Notes under the pieces: model-generated
What the model saw: only the letters and a program-made list of their open reading frames with translations
Databases searched by the model: none
What the model was told of the DNA's origin: nothing
Part shown: one piece after another, positions 51,024 to 59,513 of the stretch
Numbering within the stretch: position 1 is the stretch's first letter
How the letters are laid out: the number at the start of each line of letters is the position of its first letter
Translations under genes and position numbers: made by a program
Source of the DNA: Nostoc foliaceum FACHB-393
GTDB taxonomy: Bacteria > Cyanobacteriota > Cyanobacteriia > Cyanobacteriales > Nostocaceae
Direction of reading: 5' to 3'
Assembly (NCBI RefSeq): GCF_014698505.1
Contig: NZ_JACJTD010000032.1
Location: 1 to 64,000, forward strand
DNA: 64,000 bases

Positions 51024-52172
51024 ATGAAAATCAGAACTATCACAACAGGTATATCACTTCAATCTTTACGAGAACAGGAAAAAATTAGACAAGCGGCTGA
51101 CTTTAATCAGCAAGCACAAATTGTATTTGAAAAACAAGGATATGAGGTACAAACAACGAGAATAGCCACTAATACCTGGGAAGAATATCTGCAAAACTTG
51201 TCAACAATTGAAATTATCCATGAAATTAAAAATCTCGAACAACTTTGCCAAAGTCTGAATATCAGCTTCTTCAATATTGGTTATGCCAGCCAACCCGAAA
51301 CCATAGAGATAATTCCAGATATTAACAAAAATACATCAATTATTTATTGCTCTAGCAAAATTGGCGATAGAGAAACTGGCATCAATTTTGAGAATGCTAG
51401 GGAATCGGCCAAAGCTATTAAACGTATTTCCCAAGAAAGTGAAAATGGCGATGGTAACTTTCGCTTTTGTACATGGGCAAACTGCCAGCCAGATATCCCA
51501 TTTTTCCCTACTGCATACCATACAGGCAATACATCTTTCGCTATAGGTTTAGAATTAAGTGACTTGGTAATGCAAGTATTTTCTCAGGCTAATAATATTA
51601 CAACAGCAGAGCAGAACCTGCAATTATTTTTAGAATTGGAGTTAAATAAAATCGCAGTTATTGCTGATAAAATAGCTGATGAATTTGCCGTTAATTATAA
51701 AGGAATTGATACTTCTCTAGCTCCATCTTTGGATAAGAAAAACAGCATTGCTTTTGCTTATGAAAAATTGATGAGTGGCAAGTTTGGGCATTCCGGAACT
51801 CTAGCAATTTCTGGGATGTTGACTCGTGTGTTGAAAAGCGTATCAGTAAAAATCTGTGGCTACTCTGGGCTAATGCTTCCAGTTTGTGAAGATGTTGGAT
51901 TAGCTACCAGAGCTAATGAGCAAACCTATGATATTACAAATTTATTATTATATTCAGCAGTTTGTGGCTGTGGACTGGATACAGTTCCAATTCCAGGTGA
52001 TATAACAATAGAAAAAATTGCAGCTTTATTAATTGATATGGCAACTTTAGCCATCAAGTTAGATAAACCACTCTCAGCAAGATTATTTCCGATTCCAAAT
52101 AAAAAAGCTGGGGAAATGACTACATTCAATTCCCCATATCTCGTAGATTGTAAAATATTTACAGTTGACTAA
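51024..52172 (+). CDS. DUF711 (UPF0210) family protein
   Basis: 382 residues. The N-terminus MKIRTITTGISLQSL and the later blocks CTWANCQPDIPFFPTAYHTG, SIAFAYEKLMSGKFGHSGTL, ICGYSGLMLPVCEDVGLATR and CGCGLDTVPIPGDITIEKIA fit DUF711. Family proteins fold like a glycyl-radical or formyltransferase-related structure in recall, but no reaction is established. Conserved C/H/D residues in AVCGCGLDT suggest a catalytic site. Its stop is 2 bp from the stop of the convergent dioxygenase gene. Confidence 0.8.
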   Translation: MKIRTITTGISLQSLREQEKIRQAADFNQQAQIVFEKQGYEVQTTRIATNTWEEYLQNLSTIEIIHEIKNLEQLCQSLNISFFNIGYASQPETIEIIPDINKNTSIIYCSSKIGDRETGINFENARESAKAIKRISQESENGDGNFRFCTWANCQPDIPFFPTAYHTGNTSFAIGLELSDLVMQVFSQANNITTAEQNLQLFLELELNKIAVIADKIADEFAVNYKGIDTSLAPSLDKKNSIAFAYEKLMSGKFGHSGTLAISGMLTRVLKSVSVKICGYSGLMLPVCEDVGLATRANEQTYDITNLLLYSAVCGCGLDTVPIPGDITIEKIAALLIDMATLAIKLDKPLSARLFPIPNKKAGEMTTFNSPYLVDCKIFTVD

Positions 52173-52174
52173 AA

Positions 52175-52843
52175 TTATTCTGAAAGTAAGCTGGGAGAAG
52201 TCAGCACAAAAACATCTCTACTTCCCTGAGCATCAATCTGTGGTTTTATAGGAGTGGTAAAGTGGAAAAAATCATGATCATTGACCAATAAAAGTTCTCC
52301 TGGATTTAGAACTTTGCTAAACACAGGCTTTTCTTTTTTGGCAGTATACAAATGTGTTTCTCCACCTTGAATATTATCTCTATCTACTGAGAATATGCCA
52401 ATAAAATCAGTACCATCTTGATGTATGCCTTCAGGTGCTGGATTACCCAAATTATCTGGCGAACAAATAGTTCTTATTTGATGAATTCCGATTTCAGCTT
52501 CAGGATGAAGTTTACAAGAATCACTAAATGCTAAGACAAGATTTCTAAAAATATCAAGTTCTATGAGTGCATCATCTAATTCTGCAAACTCTCTTTTTAT
52601 ATCACCCACTAATGGATTATACTCTTTACTTTGCAAGAGGTAGCCATGAGGTAATTTGATTAACTTATTTCCAGAGACTGTGAACCGAGATAATCGTCTC
52701 GAACGATAGTTGCCTTTGATATAAGGGTCAATAGGCATATTACTAAAAAATGCCTTGAAACCTTCTGGATTGATCGAATTGACTTTTCTTAGAGTAAACA
52801 GAAAAGCATATTCTAATTCCGTTGATGTCCACACTTTTTGCAT
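52175..52843 (-). CDS. 2OG-Fe(II) dioxygenase family protein (BsmA/IDO-like)
   Basis: 222 residues from the ATG at 52843. The metal and 2-oxoglutarate site is HQDGTDFIGIF (H-x-D) with a distal histidine in DHDFFHFTTPI and the arginine of GSRDVFVLTSP. The GGETHLY strand also matches this group, which includes bacterial L-isoleucine 4-hydroxylase and other free amino-acid hydroxylases. The substrate is unknown, perhaps a free amino acid. A strong ribosome site aaggaggt lies 7 nt before the ATG at 52843, which decides the start against an upstream ATG at 52864. Confidence 0.83.
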   Translation of the reverse strand: MQKVWTSTELEYAFLFTLRKVNSINPEGFKAFFSNMPIDPYIKGNYRSRRLSRFTVSGNKLIKLPHGYLLQSKEYNPLVGDIKREFAELDDALIELDIFRNLVLAFSDSCKLHPEAEIGIHQIRTICSPDNLGNPAPEGIHQDGTDFIGIFSVDRDNIQGGETHLYTAKKEKPVFSKVLNPGELLLVNDHDFFHFTTPIKPQIDAQGSRDVFVLTSPSLLSE

Positions 52844-52850
52844 AGGATTT

Positions 52851-52858
52851 ACCTCCTT
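52851..52858 (-). promoter_or_regulatory. Strong ribosome-binding site aaggaggt
   Basis: On the minus strand aaggaggt is followed by 7 nt and ATG. It is a near-perfect anti-16S match, unusual for this window, where most genes have weak sites. Confidence 0.8.
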
Positions 52859-53104
52859 GCACATTGAAATTCTCCCGGATTTTTTATGGGAGACTTATAA
52901 CACTTAGTATATGCTACTTTTTATTAATATGTTGTAAATTTAACTACAAAATTTGACACTTTGTGATATATAAAGTTACTCAAATTCTGTCACAGGGCGG
53001 AGTAATATTCATGGGTGTATGAGTAGCAGCTGAAAAGATTTGCTGATGGGGGTTCGGTTGCTAAGGAATCGACGTATATTTACTAGCAGCAACAAGGTTT
53101 TATA

Positions 53105-53830
53105 ATGATTGACTGGCTTTACCGTTACCCACCTTTGTATCCCGGTGTTTTACTCAAGCGCTACAAGCGGTTTTTTGCTGATGTTCAACTTACTTCTGGC
53201 GAAATAGTGACAGCACACTGTCCTAATACAGGGCCAATGACTGGAGTCTCGACTCCTCAAAGTGCGGTACAGCTTTCCAAAAGTGATAATCTTAACCGCA
53301 AATTGGCTTACACTTTGGAACTAATTCAGGTACATGACAACGAGCCGACTTGGGTAGGTATAAATACTTTTTTGCCCAATCGAGTGGTAAAGCTAGCTTT
53401 GGCGAAACATCTTTTTCCAGAATTGGGTGAGTATAGCCAAATAAAGGGCGAGGTGGTTTATGGGCTAGATAAAAAAAGTCGAGTGGATTTTTTCTTAACG
53501 GGGAGTGATCAGGAACGCCCGATTTATTTAGAAGTGAAAAATACAACTTTGTCTGAGGAGAGATTAGCCTTATTTCCCGACACGGAAACTATAAGAGGAC
53601 AGAAGCATTTGCGAGAACTAATGGCGCTGCTACCTCTAACTCGTGCGGTGATGCTTTATTTTATCAATCGCGGTGATTGTACCGAGTTTTCTCCTGGCGA
53701 TCGCACAGATCCTGTATATGGTAAATTATTACGGGATGCGATCGCTCTTGGTTTAGAAGTTTTACCTTGTCGTTTTGACATTTCCCCCGAAGGTATCCGT
53801 TATTTGGGTTTGGCAAAACTAAAAATTTGA
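53105..53830 (+). CDS. sfsA: SfsA DNA/RNA nuclease family protein
   Basis: 241 residues, full length. The N-terminus YPPLYPGVLLKRYKRFFADV and VTAHCPNTGPMTGVSTP are diagnostic of SfsA. The PD-(D/E)xK-like nuclease core is in KSRVDFFLTG and IYLEVKNTTL (D, E and K in order), with the helix LFPDTETIRGQKHLRELMAL and GDRTDPVYGKLL closing the domain. Originally described as a sugar-fermentation stimulation protein, it is now viewed as a nuclease. It is followed by a strong terminator shared with the convergent fasciclin gene. Confidence 0.95.
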   Translation: MIDWLYRYPPLYPGVLLKRYKRFFADVQLTSGEIVTAHCPNTGPMTGVSTPQSAVQLSKSDNLNRKLAYTLELIQVHDNEPTWVGINTFLPNRVVKLALAKHLFPELGEYSQIKGEVVYGLDKKSRVDFFLTGSDQERPIYLEVKNTTLSEERLALFPDTETIRGQKHLRELMALLPLTRAVMLYFINRGDCTEFSPGDRTDPVYGKLLRDAIALGLEVLPCRFDISPEGIRYLGLAKLKI

Positions 53831-53883
53831 TTACACCTAATTAGAGACTAGCAATTGCAACATCTCTACACCCATAAAACAAT

Positions 53884-53914
53884 AAATCCATCTAGACAGT
53901 ATCTAGATGGATTT
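53884..53914. terminator. Perfect 13-bp hairpin between sfsA and the fasciclin gene
   Basis: aaatccatctaga (53884-53896), loop cagta, tctagatggattt (53902-53914). Convergent genes flank it. T-runs at the end are short, but the stem is strong. Confidence 0.75.
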
Positions 53915-54019
53915 GTTGGTAGTTGGTGTTAGCTAAAAAACATCCAACCAGACTGTAATGGAGAAACGACTATAGTTAGTTACCGCCCCAAAAATAGCAT
54001 TCGCTATTCTGACGTTTGC

Positions 54020-54421
54020 TTATGCAGGGATCAAAACTGTGTCAATTACGTGGATGACACCGTTATCAGCAGCAACATCTGCTGCTGCAACTGTTGCATC
54101 ATTGATTTTAACGCCATTAGAAGCGTCAATTTTTACATCTGAACCTTCAACTGTTTTAGCTGTCTTCAGTTTAGCTACATCAGCAGCTAGTACCTTCCCT
54201 GAGACTACATGATAGGTCAAAATTTTCTTGAGCTTTGGAATATCTTTCAGTAATGCGTCTACTGTACCTGCTGGAAGCTTATTAAATGCTTCATCAGTAG
54301 GTGCGAAGACGGTAAATGGCCCATCACTTTTCAGTGTATCTTCTAGACCAGCCGCTTGGATTGCTGCAACTAGTGTCTTGAAAGAACCATTATTAGTGGC
54401 AGTATCAATTATGTTGGCCAT
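54020..54421 (-). CDS. Fasciclin (FAS1) domain protein
   Basis: 133 residues, a single FAS1 domain. Its blocks are LVAAIQAAGLEDTLKSDGPF, TVFAPTDEAFNKLPAGTVDA, LKKILTYHVVSGKVLAADVA and NGVIHVIDTVLIPA. No signal peptide is visible at MANIIDTATNNGSF, so this copy may be cytoplasmic or exported by another route. FAS1 proteins mediate adhesion or bind extracellular matrix; cyanobacterial members are often induced by stress. A long gene-poor stretch lies upstream of its start. Confidence 0.92.
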   Translation of the reverse strand: MANIIDTATNNGSFKTLVAAIQAAGLEDTLKSDGPFTVFAPTDEAFNKLPAGTVDALLKDIPKLKKILTYHVVSGKVLAADVAKLKTAKTVEGSDVKIDASNGVKINDATVAAADVAADNGVIHVIDTVLIPA

Positions 54422-55276
54422 GTGCTTTACCTAGTTCTGTGTAACTTGTTACAAATCTAAACTATTTGTTTAATAAAATCTATCTATCGTTGGGCGTAGG
54501 TCAAATCAAATTTTTTATTGGTATCATAAAAGATTGTATATATTTTTATACAAATAAAGAATTATACGTACATTGTCTGGGCGAATGAGTTGCAAATACT
54601 CCTGGATGCGGCTGTTAACTAGTATCAATACAGCACTCTTTTTACCAAAAAGTCAGTTAAATAGATAAATAGAACTATTTAGTTGGTATAAATATGATTT
54701 TAGATATTTAGGAAACATCTGGTTGTTTTAGAGAAAAACCTATGCCCCACGGGCAATACAGGTATTTGTTAAGTTTTAGCTGCGCTTGCGATCGCTTTTT
54801 GCCAAGATTTATTAACCAAAAAAGTTGGTAATAAACCTATTTGTAATGAATATTATTTCATCACTAAATACATTTAACTTTTTATCTATGTAACTATACT
54901 TGCAAAATATAAACGGCTTATCACATTAATGCTTTTAGCAATTGTGCTCAAATACGATGCAAATAGGGCAATTTTTAATTAACATCAAAAACATCCCTTC
55001 AAAAACGAGAAGTTTACCTCTGCAATTGTCAATATTTTTTGACACTACTAGCATTCAACTTTCAGATAATGTTTGGCTTAATGTCATAAAAACAATATAG
55101 AGGTATTGGCAAATACAGTAGCCCTAAATCGATTGTGAGAAAATAATAAGGTTGTGAATGTCACTAAGTGTTGGGTGCAAAATGTGGAGACGTTCGCTAA
55201 CTGAATTGAACGAAGCCTATCGAAAACTTCGTGAAATCAAAAGCGCATTTACACACAAACTTATAAGGTAATTAAA
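54422..55276. other. Gene-poor region, AT-rich
   Basis: About 850 bp. It carries the promoter of the fasciclin gene on the left and of the 2TM gene on the right. A 29-codon frame at 55182-55271 is the only one with some support. No strong hairpin, no RNA family recognised. Confidence 0.5.
55182..55271 (+). CDS. Possible 29-residue leader peptide
   Basis: The frame reads MWRRSLTELNEAYRKLREIK followed by SAFTHKLIR and stops 5 bp before the 2TM gene. It is basic and helical in character. Its 3' end contains aagg, which serves as the ribosome site of the next gene, so coupled translation is possible. There is no homology evidence. Confidence 0.3.
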   Translation: MWRRSLTELNEAYRKLREIKSAFTHKLIR

Positions 55277-55687
55277 ATGACTTACGATTCAGAAGATGTG
55301 CAAAAAATCCTTCAAATAGCGCTCACTCGTAAACAGGAAGGTGAATTTTCACGAGAACAGCTTGTAGAAATGGCATCTGAGTTAGGCATTTCTTCTGATA
55401 TTTTAGAAACAACCGAAAAAAAGTGGTTAGCTCAACAAGAAGAGGAACGTTCACGGCACACATTTAATACTTTCCGACGCAAAGCCTTTTGGACACAATT
55501 TATTTCCTTCCTAGCGGTAAATTCCTTTCTCATTCTCTTGAATTTAATAACCAGTCCTAGTTATTTTTGGGCTATCTTCCCAGTATTAGGATGGGGGTTA
55601 GGACTATTTTTTCATTGGTGGAGTGTTTATCAGACTAAATCAGAGAATTACGAGATAGCCTTTCAGAAATGGCGTGCAAAAATTTAA
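55277..55687 (+). CDS. 2TM-domain protein
   Basis: 136 residues. The N-terminal ~65 residues are a charged helical module (ILQIALTRKQEGEFSREQLV, EMASELGISSDILETTEKKW) of the kind fused to 2TM domains. Two membrane helices follow (FISFLAVNSFLILLNLITS, FWAIFPVLGWGLGLFFHWW), then a short basic tail. 2TM proteins in other bacteria are often next to or fused with LytTR or kinase signalling parts; here it stands alone. The function is not known. A ribosome site aagg lies 8 nt upstream. Confidence 0.8.
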   Translation: MTYDSEDVQKILQIALTRKQEGEFSREQLVEMASELGISSDILETTEKKWLAQQEEERSRHTFNTFRRKAFWTQFISFLAVNSFLILLNLITSPSYFWAIFPVLGWGLGLFFHWWSVYQTKSENYEIAFQKWRAKI

Positions 55688-55740
55688 CTTCTATTGACTT
55701 TTAAGAATGGAAATGCGAAGGAGATGCTTTAACTTTTATA

Positions 55741-55825
55741 GCGGTTCCTATTCAGATGCGGTACAAAATTACATCACGAAATGTAGGGGCACGGCACTGC
55801 CCCTACGGGTGTACCTCACGTAAAC
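55741..55825. repeat. MITE-like repeat, copy 2 (inverted relative to copy 1)
   Basis: The segment runs gcggttcctattcagatgcg to gtacctcacgtaaac and is the reverse complement, with a few differences, of 49383-49471. The palindrome is shorter here (gtaggggca-cggcac-tgcccctac, 55783-55806) because five bases of one arm are lost. Confidence 0.7.
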
Positions 55826-56029
55826 AATCAGGTTTTGGTTGTCAGTATACTTTGCAAAACTGAAGTTGGATTCCTATAATTTTTTGGGGCGATCGCTTCA
55901 CTAGTCACTGTGGCGGAAGTTTGCCTACCTTTAACAAAGGGATTTTGCCCCTTGTTAAGCTCCAAGCCTTGTTAATTGAGATGGTAGGTGGATTTATGCT
56001 GTGCTTCACTAGTGGGAGTGATCTTTCAC

Positions 56030-56338
56030 CTAGAAATGGAGAAATTTCCGTACTTGATACTCTGCTGACTCCACTATTGGAGAGGATTCTCCTAGTAGTT
56101 GGATAAATTTGTCTTCAATAGTCGGCAAATCTGCTTGGGGCAAGGCTTTCAACTGCTCCAGTGTCGCCCAACGAATCATGAGGATAACTTCTGTGTGGTC
56201 ATTGGGGCTTATCCAAACCTTTTTACCGAGAAATTTAGGATATTCAGCCAGCGCTATTGTCCAAATTTGCGTGTCCTTTTAGATAAAATTTTCCCTTAAA
56301 TTTGGGGCAACCTTAAACTTGAGTCGTTCTATAAGCAC
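56030..56338 (-). pseudogene. TIGR03792-type small protein gene with one in-frame stop
   Basis: From a GTG at 56338 the frame reads VLIERLKFKVAPNLRENFI, then TAA (56279-56281), then KDTQIWTIALAEYPKFLGKK, VWISPNDHTEVILMIRW and ends SAEYQVRKFLHF at 56030, 103 codons in all with that single internal stop. From memory this is a TIGR03792 cyanobacterial protein, which has glutamine (CAA) or similar where TAA stands. A single C-to-T change would explain it. The remaining codons show no other damage, so the mutation is recent or a sequencing error. Confidence 0.75.
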
Positions 56339-56472
56339 ACCCTGTGATCTCTGTGTTTGCTAATTTGCCAAAATAGAGATGTAGGCAATCAAGCTACGCT
56401 TTTAACATAGCTTGATTGCCTACACTCAGGAGCAAGGATCGGCTGGTTTGAAACAAGTAAGAGGAAGGGAGT

Positions 56473-56796
56473 ATGGACAGCAACAACTGGTTGCAACAGC
56501 TAATGATGGTGGGTCTTGGCACAACGTCTTTAGTAGCAGAAAAACTACGCCAAGTCAGCGATGATTTAGTTAAAGACGGTAAGCTCAATCCTGAGCAAGC
56601 CAAGGCAGTTATAGATGATATTGCCCAGCAGTTAAAGTCGGAGCAGGGAAACTTCGATGTCCAAATGCAACGGCAAATGCGAAATATGATGCAAGATTTG
56701 GGGGTAGCTCGTCAGTCGGAAGTGGACGAACTGCGCGGTAGAATTGATCGTTTAGAGCGTCAATTGCGCGATTTGGAAAATAAGCTTTGGCGTTAG
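56473..56796 (+). CDS. Phasin-like coiled-coil protein
   Basis: 107 residues, soluble and strongly helical. The N-terminus WLQQLMMVGLGTTSLVAEKL is amphipathic; the centre (DDLVKDGKLNPEQAKAVIDD) and the C-terminal coiled coil (VDELRGRIDRLERQLRDLEN) match phasin-like proteins of cyanobacteria. Phasins coat polyhydroxyalkanoate granules, but many such small proteins are only loosely related, so granule binding is unproven. Monocistronic or read with the FKBP gene 78 bp downstream. Confidence 0.8.
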   Translation: MDSNNWLQQLMMVGLGTTSLVAEKLRQVSDDLVKDGKLNPEQAKAVIDDIAQQLKSEQGNFDVQMQRQMRNMMQDLGVARQSEVDELRGRIDRLERQLRDLENKLWR

Positions 56797-56874
56797 GATG
56801 TCCTTTCTGATTTAAACTAAATGTGTCCTGTTGGTAATCTTTTTGCCAGGATACCTAAGTAAGGAGAACTGATT

Positions 56875-57396
56875 TTGAAACCAATTTTCCTCAGCGTGGC
56901 GTTCATGCTGGTGTGTGTTGTGCTTTTGGCTGTGGGGCAAGTAGGCAGTAAACAGAATACTGCCATTGCTGCCCAGTTAACGCAAACGCCGCCAGCGCCC
57001 ACAACTGTAACTGAAAATAATACTCTAATTGCGAGCAATACTATGTCTAAAGCTGATGCCGTAACCACCCCCTCTGGATTGAAGTATGTCGAGTTAAAAG
57101 AGGGGACTGGTGCGACTCCTCAACCTGGACAAACGGTTGAAGTTCACTATGTCGGCACTCTAGAAGATGGTACTAAGTTTGATAGTTCACGCGATCGCGG
57201 CCAACCCTTCAGCTTTAAAATTGGCGTTGGACAGGTAATCAAAGGTTGGGATGAAGGACTTAGCACTATGAAGGTAGGCGGTCGTCGTCAGTTAATCATC
57301 CCCTCAGAGTTAGGTTATGGCGCTCGTGGTGCCGGTGGCGTGATTCCACCCAACGCAACTCTGCTGTTTGATGTGGAATTACTCGGAGTTAAGTAG
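56875..57396 (+). CDS. FKBP-type peptidyl-prolyl isomerase, exported
   Basis: 173 residues starting at TTG (56875) behind aaggag with 8-nt spacing. The N-terminal hydrophobic stretch (IFLSVAFMLVCVVLLAVG) is a signal peptide or anchor, followed by a Thr/Pro-rich linker. The FKBP domain has GQTVEVHYVGTLEDGTKFDS, FSFKIGVGQVIKGWDEGLS, RRQLIIPSELGYGARGAGGV and IPPNATLLFDVELLGV, with the aromatic active-site residues present. It accelerates prolyl isomerisation in the periplasm or thylakoid lumen. No ATG is available in a suitable position. Confidence 0.93.
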   Translation: MKPIFLSVAFMLVCVVLLAVGQVGSKQNTAIAAQLTQTPPAPTTVTENNTLIASNTMSKADAVTTPSGLKYVELKEGTGATPQPGQTVEVHYVGTLEDGTKFDSSRDRGQPFSFKIGVGQVIKGWDEGLSTMKVGGRRQLIIPSELGYGARGAGGVIPPNATLLFDVELLGVK

Positions 57397-57457
57397 GGAT
57401 TAGAGACTGGGGAATTGGGCATTAGTTTTTCCCAATTCCTAGCCCCCAATTCAATAG

Positions 57458-58801
57458 CTAAATTTTTAAATTTTGAAACTTTGTAAACTGTGGATTAAAC
57501 AAAAGTTTCGCAGTACCTGTAGGCCCGTTGCGGTGTTTCGCTATAATTACTTCTGCAATGCCGCGATCGGGAGTATCAGGAGAATAATATTCATCGCGGT
57601 ACAACATTATTACTAAATCCGCATCTTGTTCAATACTTCCACTTTCTCTCAAATCAGATAACATTGGACGCTTGTTAGTACGTGCTTCCACCCCTCGGCT
57701 CAACTGAGATAAAGCAATAACTGGTACAGACAATTCACGCGCTAAACCTTTGAGTTGACGTGTAATTTTTGATAATTCTTGAACGCGATTATCGCCTGCT
57801 CCTTCCATCAATTGCAAGTAATCTATTACAATTAATCCTAATTCAGTTCCAACTTCCGCTTGCAGTCTTCTTGCCTGACTACGCATTTGTGTAACTGTAA
57901 TATTCGGCGTGTCGTCAATATAAATTGGCATCTCGGAAAGGATACCAATAGCACGGCTTAAAGGTTCCCACTGTGTTTGACTGAGGCGACCAGTTCGCAG
58001 ATAACTACTTTCAATTTGCGCTTCGCTAGCTAATAGTCGTTGCGTCAATTGCTCTTTTGACATTTCCAAGCTGAAGACAGCAACTGGTAATTTATAAGAA
58101 GCAGCGATGTTATGAGCAAGGTTCAAGCAAAAGGCCGTTTTCCCCATTGATGGCCTGCCCGCGACAATAATCAAATCGGAACGTTGAAAGCCGCTGGTCA
58201 TCGCATCTAAATCGTAAAATCCGCAGGGAATACCAGGTAAAGCGATGCCTTGATTTCGATCCTCAATATCCTGGAAATTATTAATTAGAGTATCAGAAAT
58301 ATGAACTAAACCTGATTGAGGACGTTCTTGAGTTACGCCGAATACTTTCTGTTCTGCCTGATCTAAAACCTGTGGTAACTCGGTTTCTGTCTCGTAACCA
58401 AGATGTACAATTTCATTGCCAGCTTTAATTAACTGTCGCCGCAGGTATTTTTCCATCACTAACCCTGCTAAGGCGTCAATGTTTACGGCTGACACTGTAC
58501 GATCTACCAGAGTTGCTAACTTATTTCTGCCACCAATGCGGGCAAGGATCTCATGGTCAGTCAGCCAACTTGTGACTGAGAGTAAATCTGTGGGTTTACC
58601 TTGGGCGTGGAGCCTCACAGCTGCTTGATAAATATCTTTGTGAGCGCTAATGTAAAAAGCTTCGGGAAGGAGGCGATCGCTAACTCGACTAATCGCTTCT
58701 GGATCTAGTAAAATACCACCCAAAATCGCTTCTTCCGCCTCAATATTTTGTGGTGGGAGGCGATTGCTACCATCGCCTTGAAAACTCAGTTCTTCAGCCA
58801 T
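57458..58801 (-). CDS. dnaB: Replicative DNA helicase DnaB
   Basis: 447 residues, full length, without an intein. The N-terminal domain starts LPPQNIEAEEAILGGILLDP, and the RecA-like motor has Walker A IVAGRPSMGKTAFCLN, EMSKEQLTQRLLASEA, Walker B LGLIVIDYLQLMEG and the arginine-finger region LRESGSIEQDADLVIMLYRD. The hexameric helicase unwinds the replication fork. It lies downstream of rplI on the same strand, a common bacterial order (rplI-dnaB), separated by a dispersed palindrome. Confidence 0.97.
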   Translation of the reverse strand: MAEELSFQGDGSNRLPPQNIEAEEAILGGILLDPEAISRVSDRLLPEAFYISAHKDIYQAAVRLHAQGKPTDLLSVTSWLTDHEILARIGGRNKLATLVDRTVSAVNIDALAGLVMEKYLRRQLIKAGNEIVHLGYETETELPQVLDQAEQKVFGVTQERPQSGLVHISDTLINNFQDIEDRNQGIALPGIPCGFYDLDAMTSGFQRSDLIIVAGRPSMGKTAFCLNLAHNIAASYKLPVAVFSLEMSKEQLTQRLLASEAQIESSYLRTGRLSQTQWEPLSRAIGILSEMPIYIDDTPNITVTQMRSQARRLQAEVGTELGLIVIDYLQLMEGAGDNRVQELSKITRQLKGLARELSVPVIALSQLSRGVEARTNKRPMLSDLRESGSIEQDADLVIMLYRDEYYSPDTPDRGIAEVIIAKHRNGPTGTAKLLFNPQFTKFQNLKI

Positions 58802-58837
58802 AAACGATTTTAGTTTTGAGATGAAAGCTAGTTAGGA

Positions 58838-58865
58838 GTACAGACGTGATTAATCGCGTCTGTAC
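58838..58865. repeat. Dispersed 28-bp palindrome
   Basis: gtacagacgtgat-taatcgcgtctgtac, imperfect at one position. Same family as 28021-28044 and 37566-37585. It sits between rplI and dnaB. Confidence 0.6.
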
Positions 58866-58885
58866 AAAAGTTAGCCTGCTGTCTC

Positions 58886-59344
58886 CTAGCTAGCGACGAC
58901 TTGAATATCGACTTGTGCCGTTACTTCCAAATACAGCTTGATTTCAGCTTGATAAGTACCAAGGTGGTTAATATCGGGGATGGTAATTCCACGCCGATCG
59001 ATTTCTTGACCGGTGGCTGCCTTAATTGCATCTGCAACATCTTGGGTGGTGATAGTACCGAAAATTGCTTCGTTTTCACCAACTGGCTTGGCAATTGTCA
59101 AGCTGCCAACTTTTTCTAAAGATTCTTTTTGCTCAAGAGCTTGTTGTCTAAGTTCTAATTGCCGTTGACGCTCTTGCTCACGACGGCGTTCTACTTGCTT
59201 GAGAATACCAGGAGTGGCATTAGTTGCCAATTTCTGGGGAATCAGATAATTACGAGCGTAGCCAGGAGCTACTTCCACTAAGTCGCCAGATTTTCCCAGC
59301 TTGCTGATATCCTGATTTAAAACTAACTGTACGCGTTTCGCCAT
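58886..59344 (-). CDS. rplI: 50S ribosomal protein L9
   Basis: 152 residues, normal length. The N-terminal domain has VQLVLNQDISKLGKSGDLVE and VAPGYARNYLIPQKLA with the rRNA-binding GYARNYLIP motif; the long connecting helix (VERRREQERQRQLELRQQAL) and C-terminal domain follow (AIFGTITTQDVADAIKAATG, IDRRGITIP). It binds 23S rRNA in the large subunit. Upstream of dnaB on the minus strand. Confidence 0.97.
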   Translation of the reverse strand: MAKRVQLVLNQDISKLGKSGDLVEVAPGYARNYLIPQKLATNATPGILKQVERRREQERQRQLELRQQALEQKESLEKVGSLTIAKPVGENEAIFGTITTQDVADAIKAATGQEIDRRGITIPDINHLGTYQAEIKLYLEVTAQVDIQVVAS

Positions 59345-59513
59345 CGTTTTTCCTGTAAAATCTGATTAATTTGGGTTTGGGTAGGATAGCTCACAATGTC
59401 AATGCTGTATTCCAAGCTTCTTTACCTATACCCTAAAGCTTACAGATCGTAGCGAAAGGAAGGGTGCGATCGCAACTATTAGCGCTAGAAAATTGATAGG
59501 GAATGCTCAATGC

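Noticed and set aside
50803..51027. TTG-started frame of 74 residues overlapping the DUF711 start by 4 bp
   Set aside because: The overlap resembles translational coupling, but there is no Shine-Dalgarno site, no family features and an AT-rich composition like intergenic DNA.
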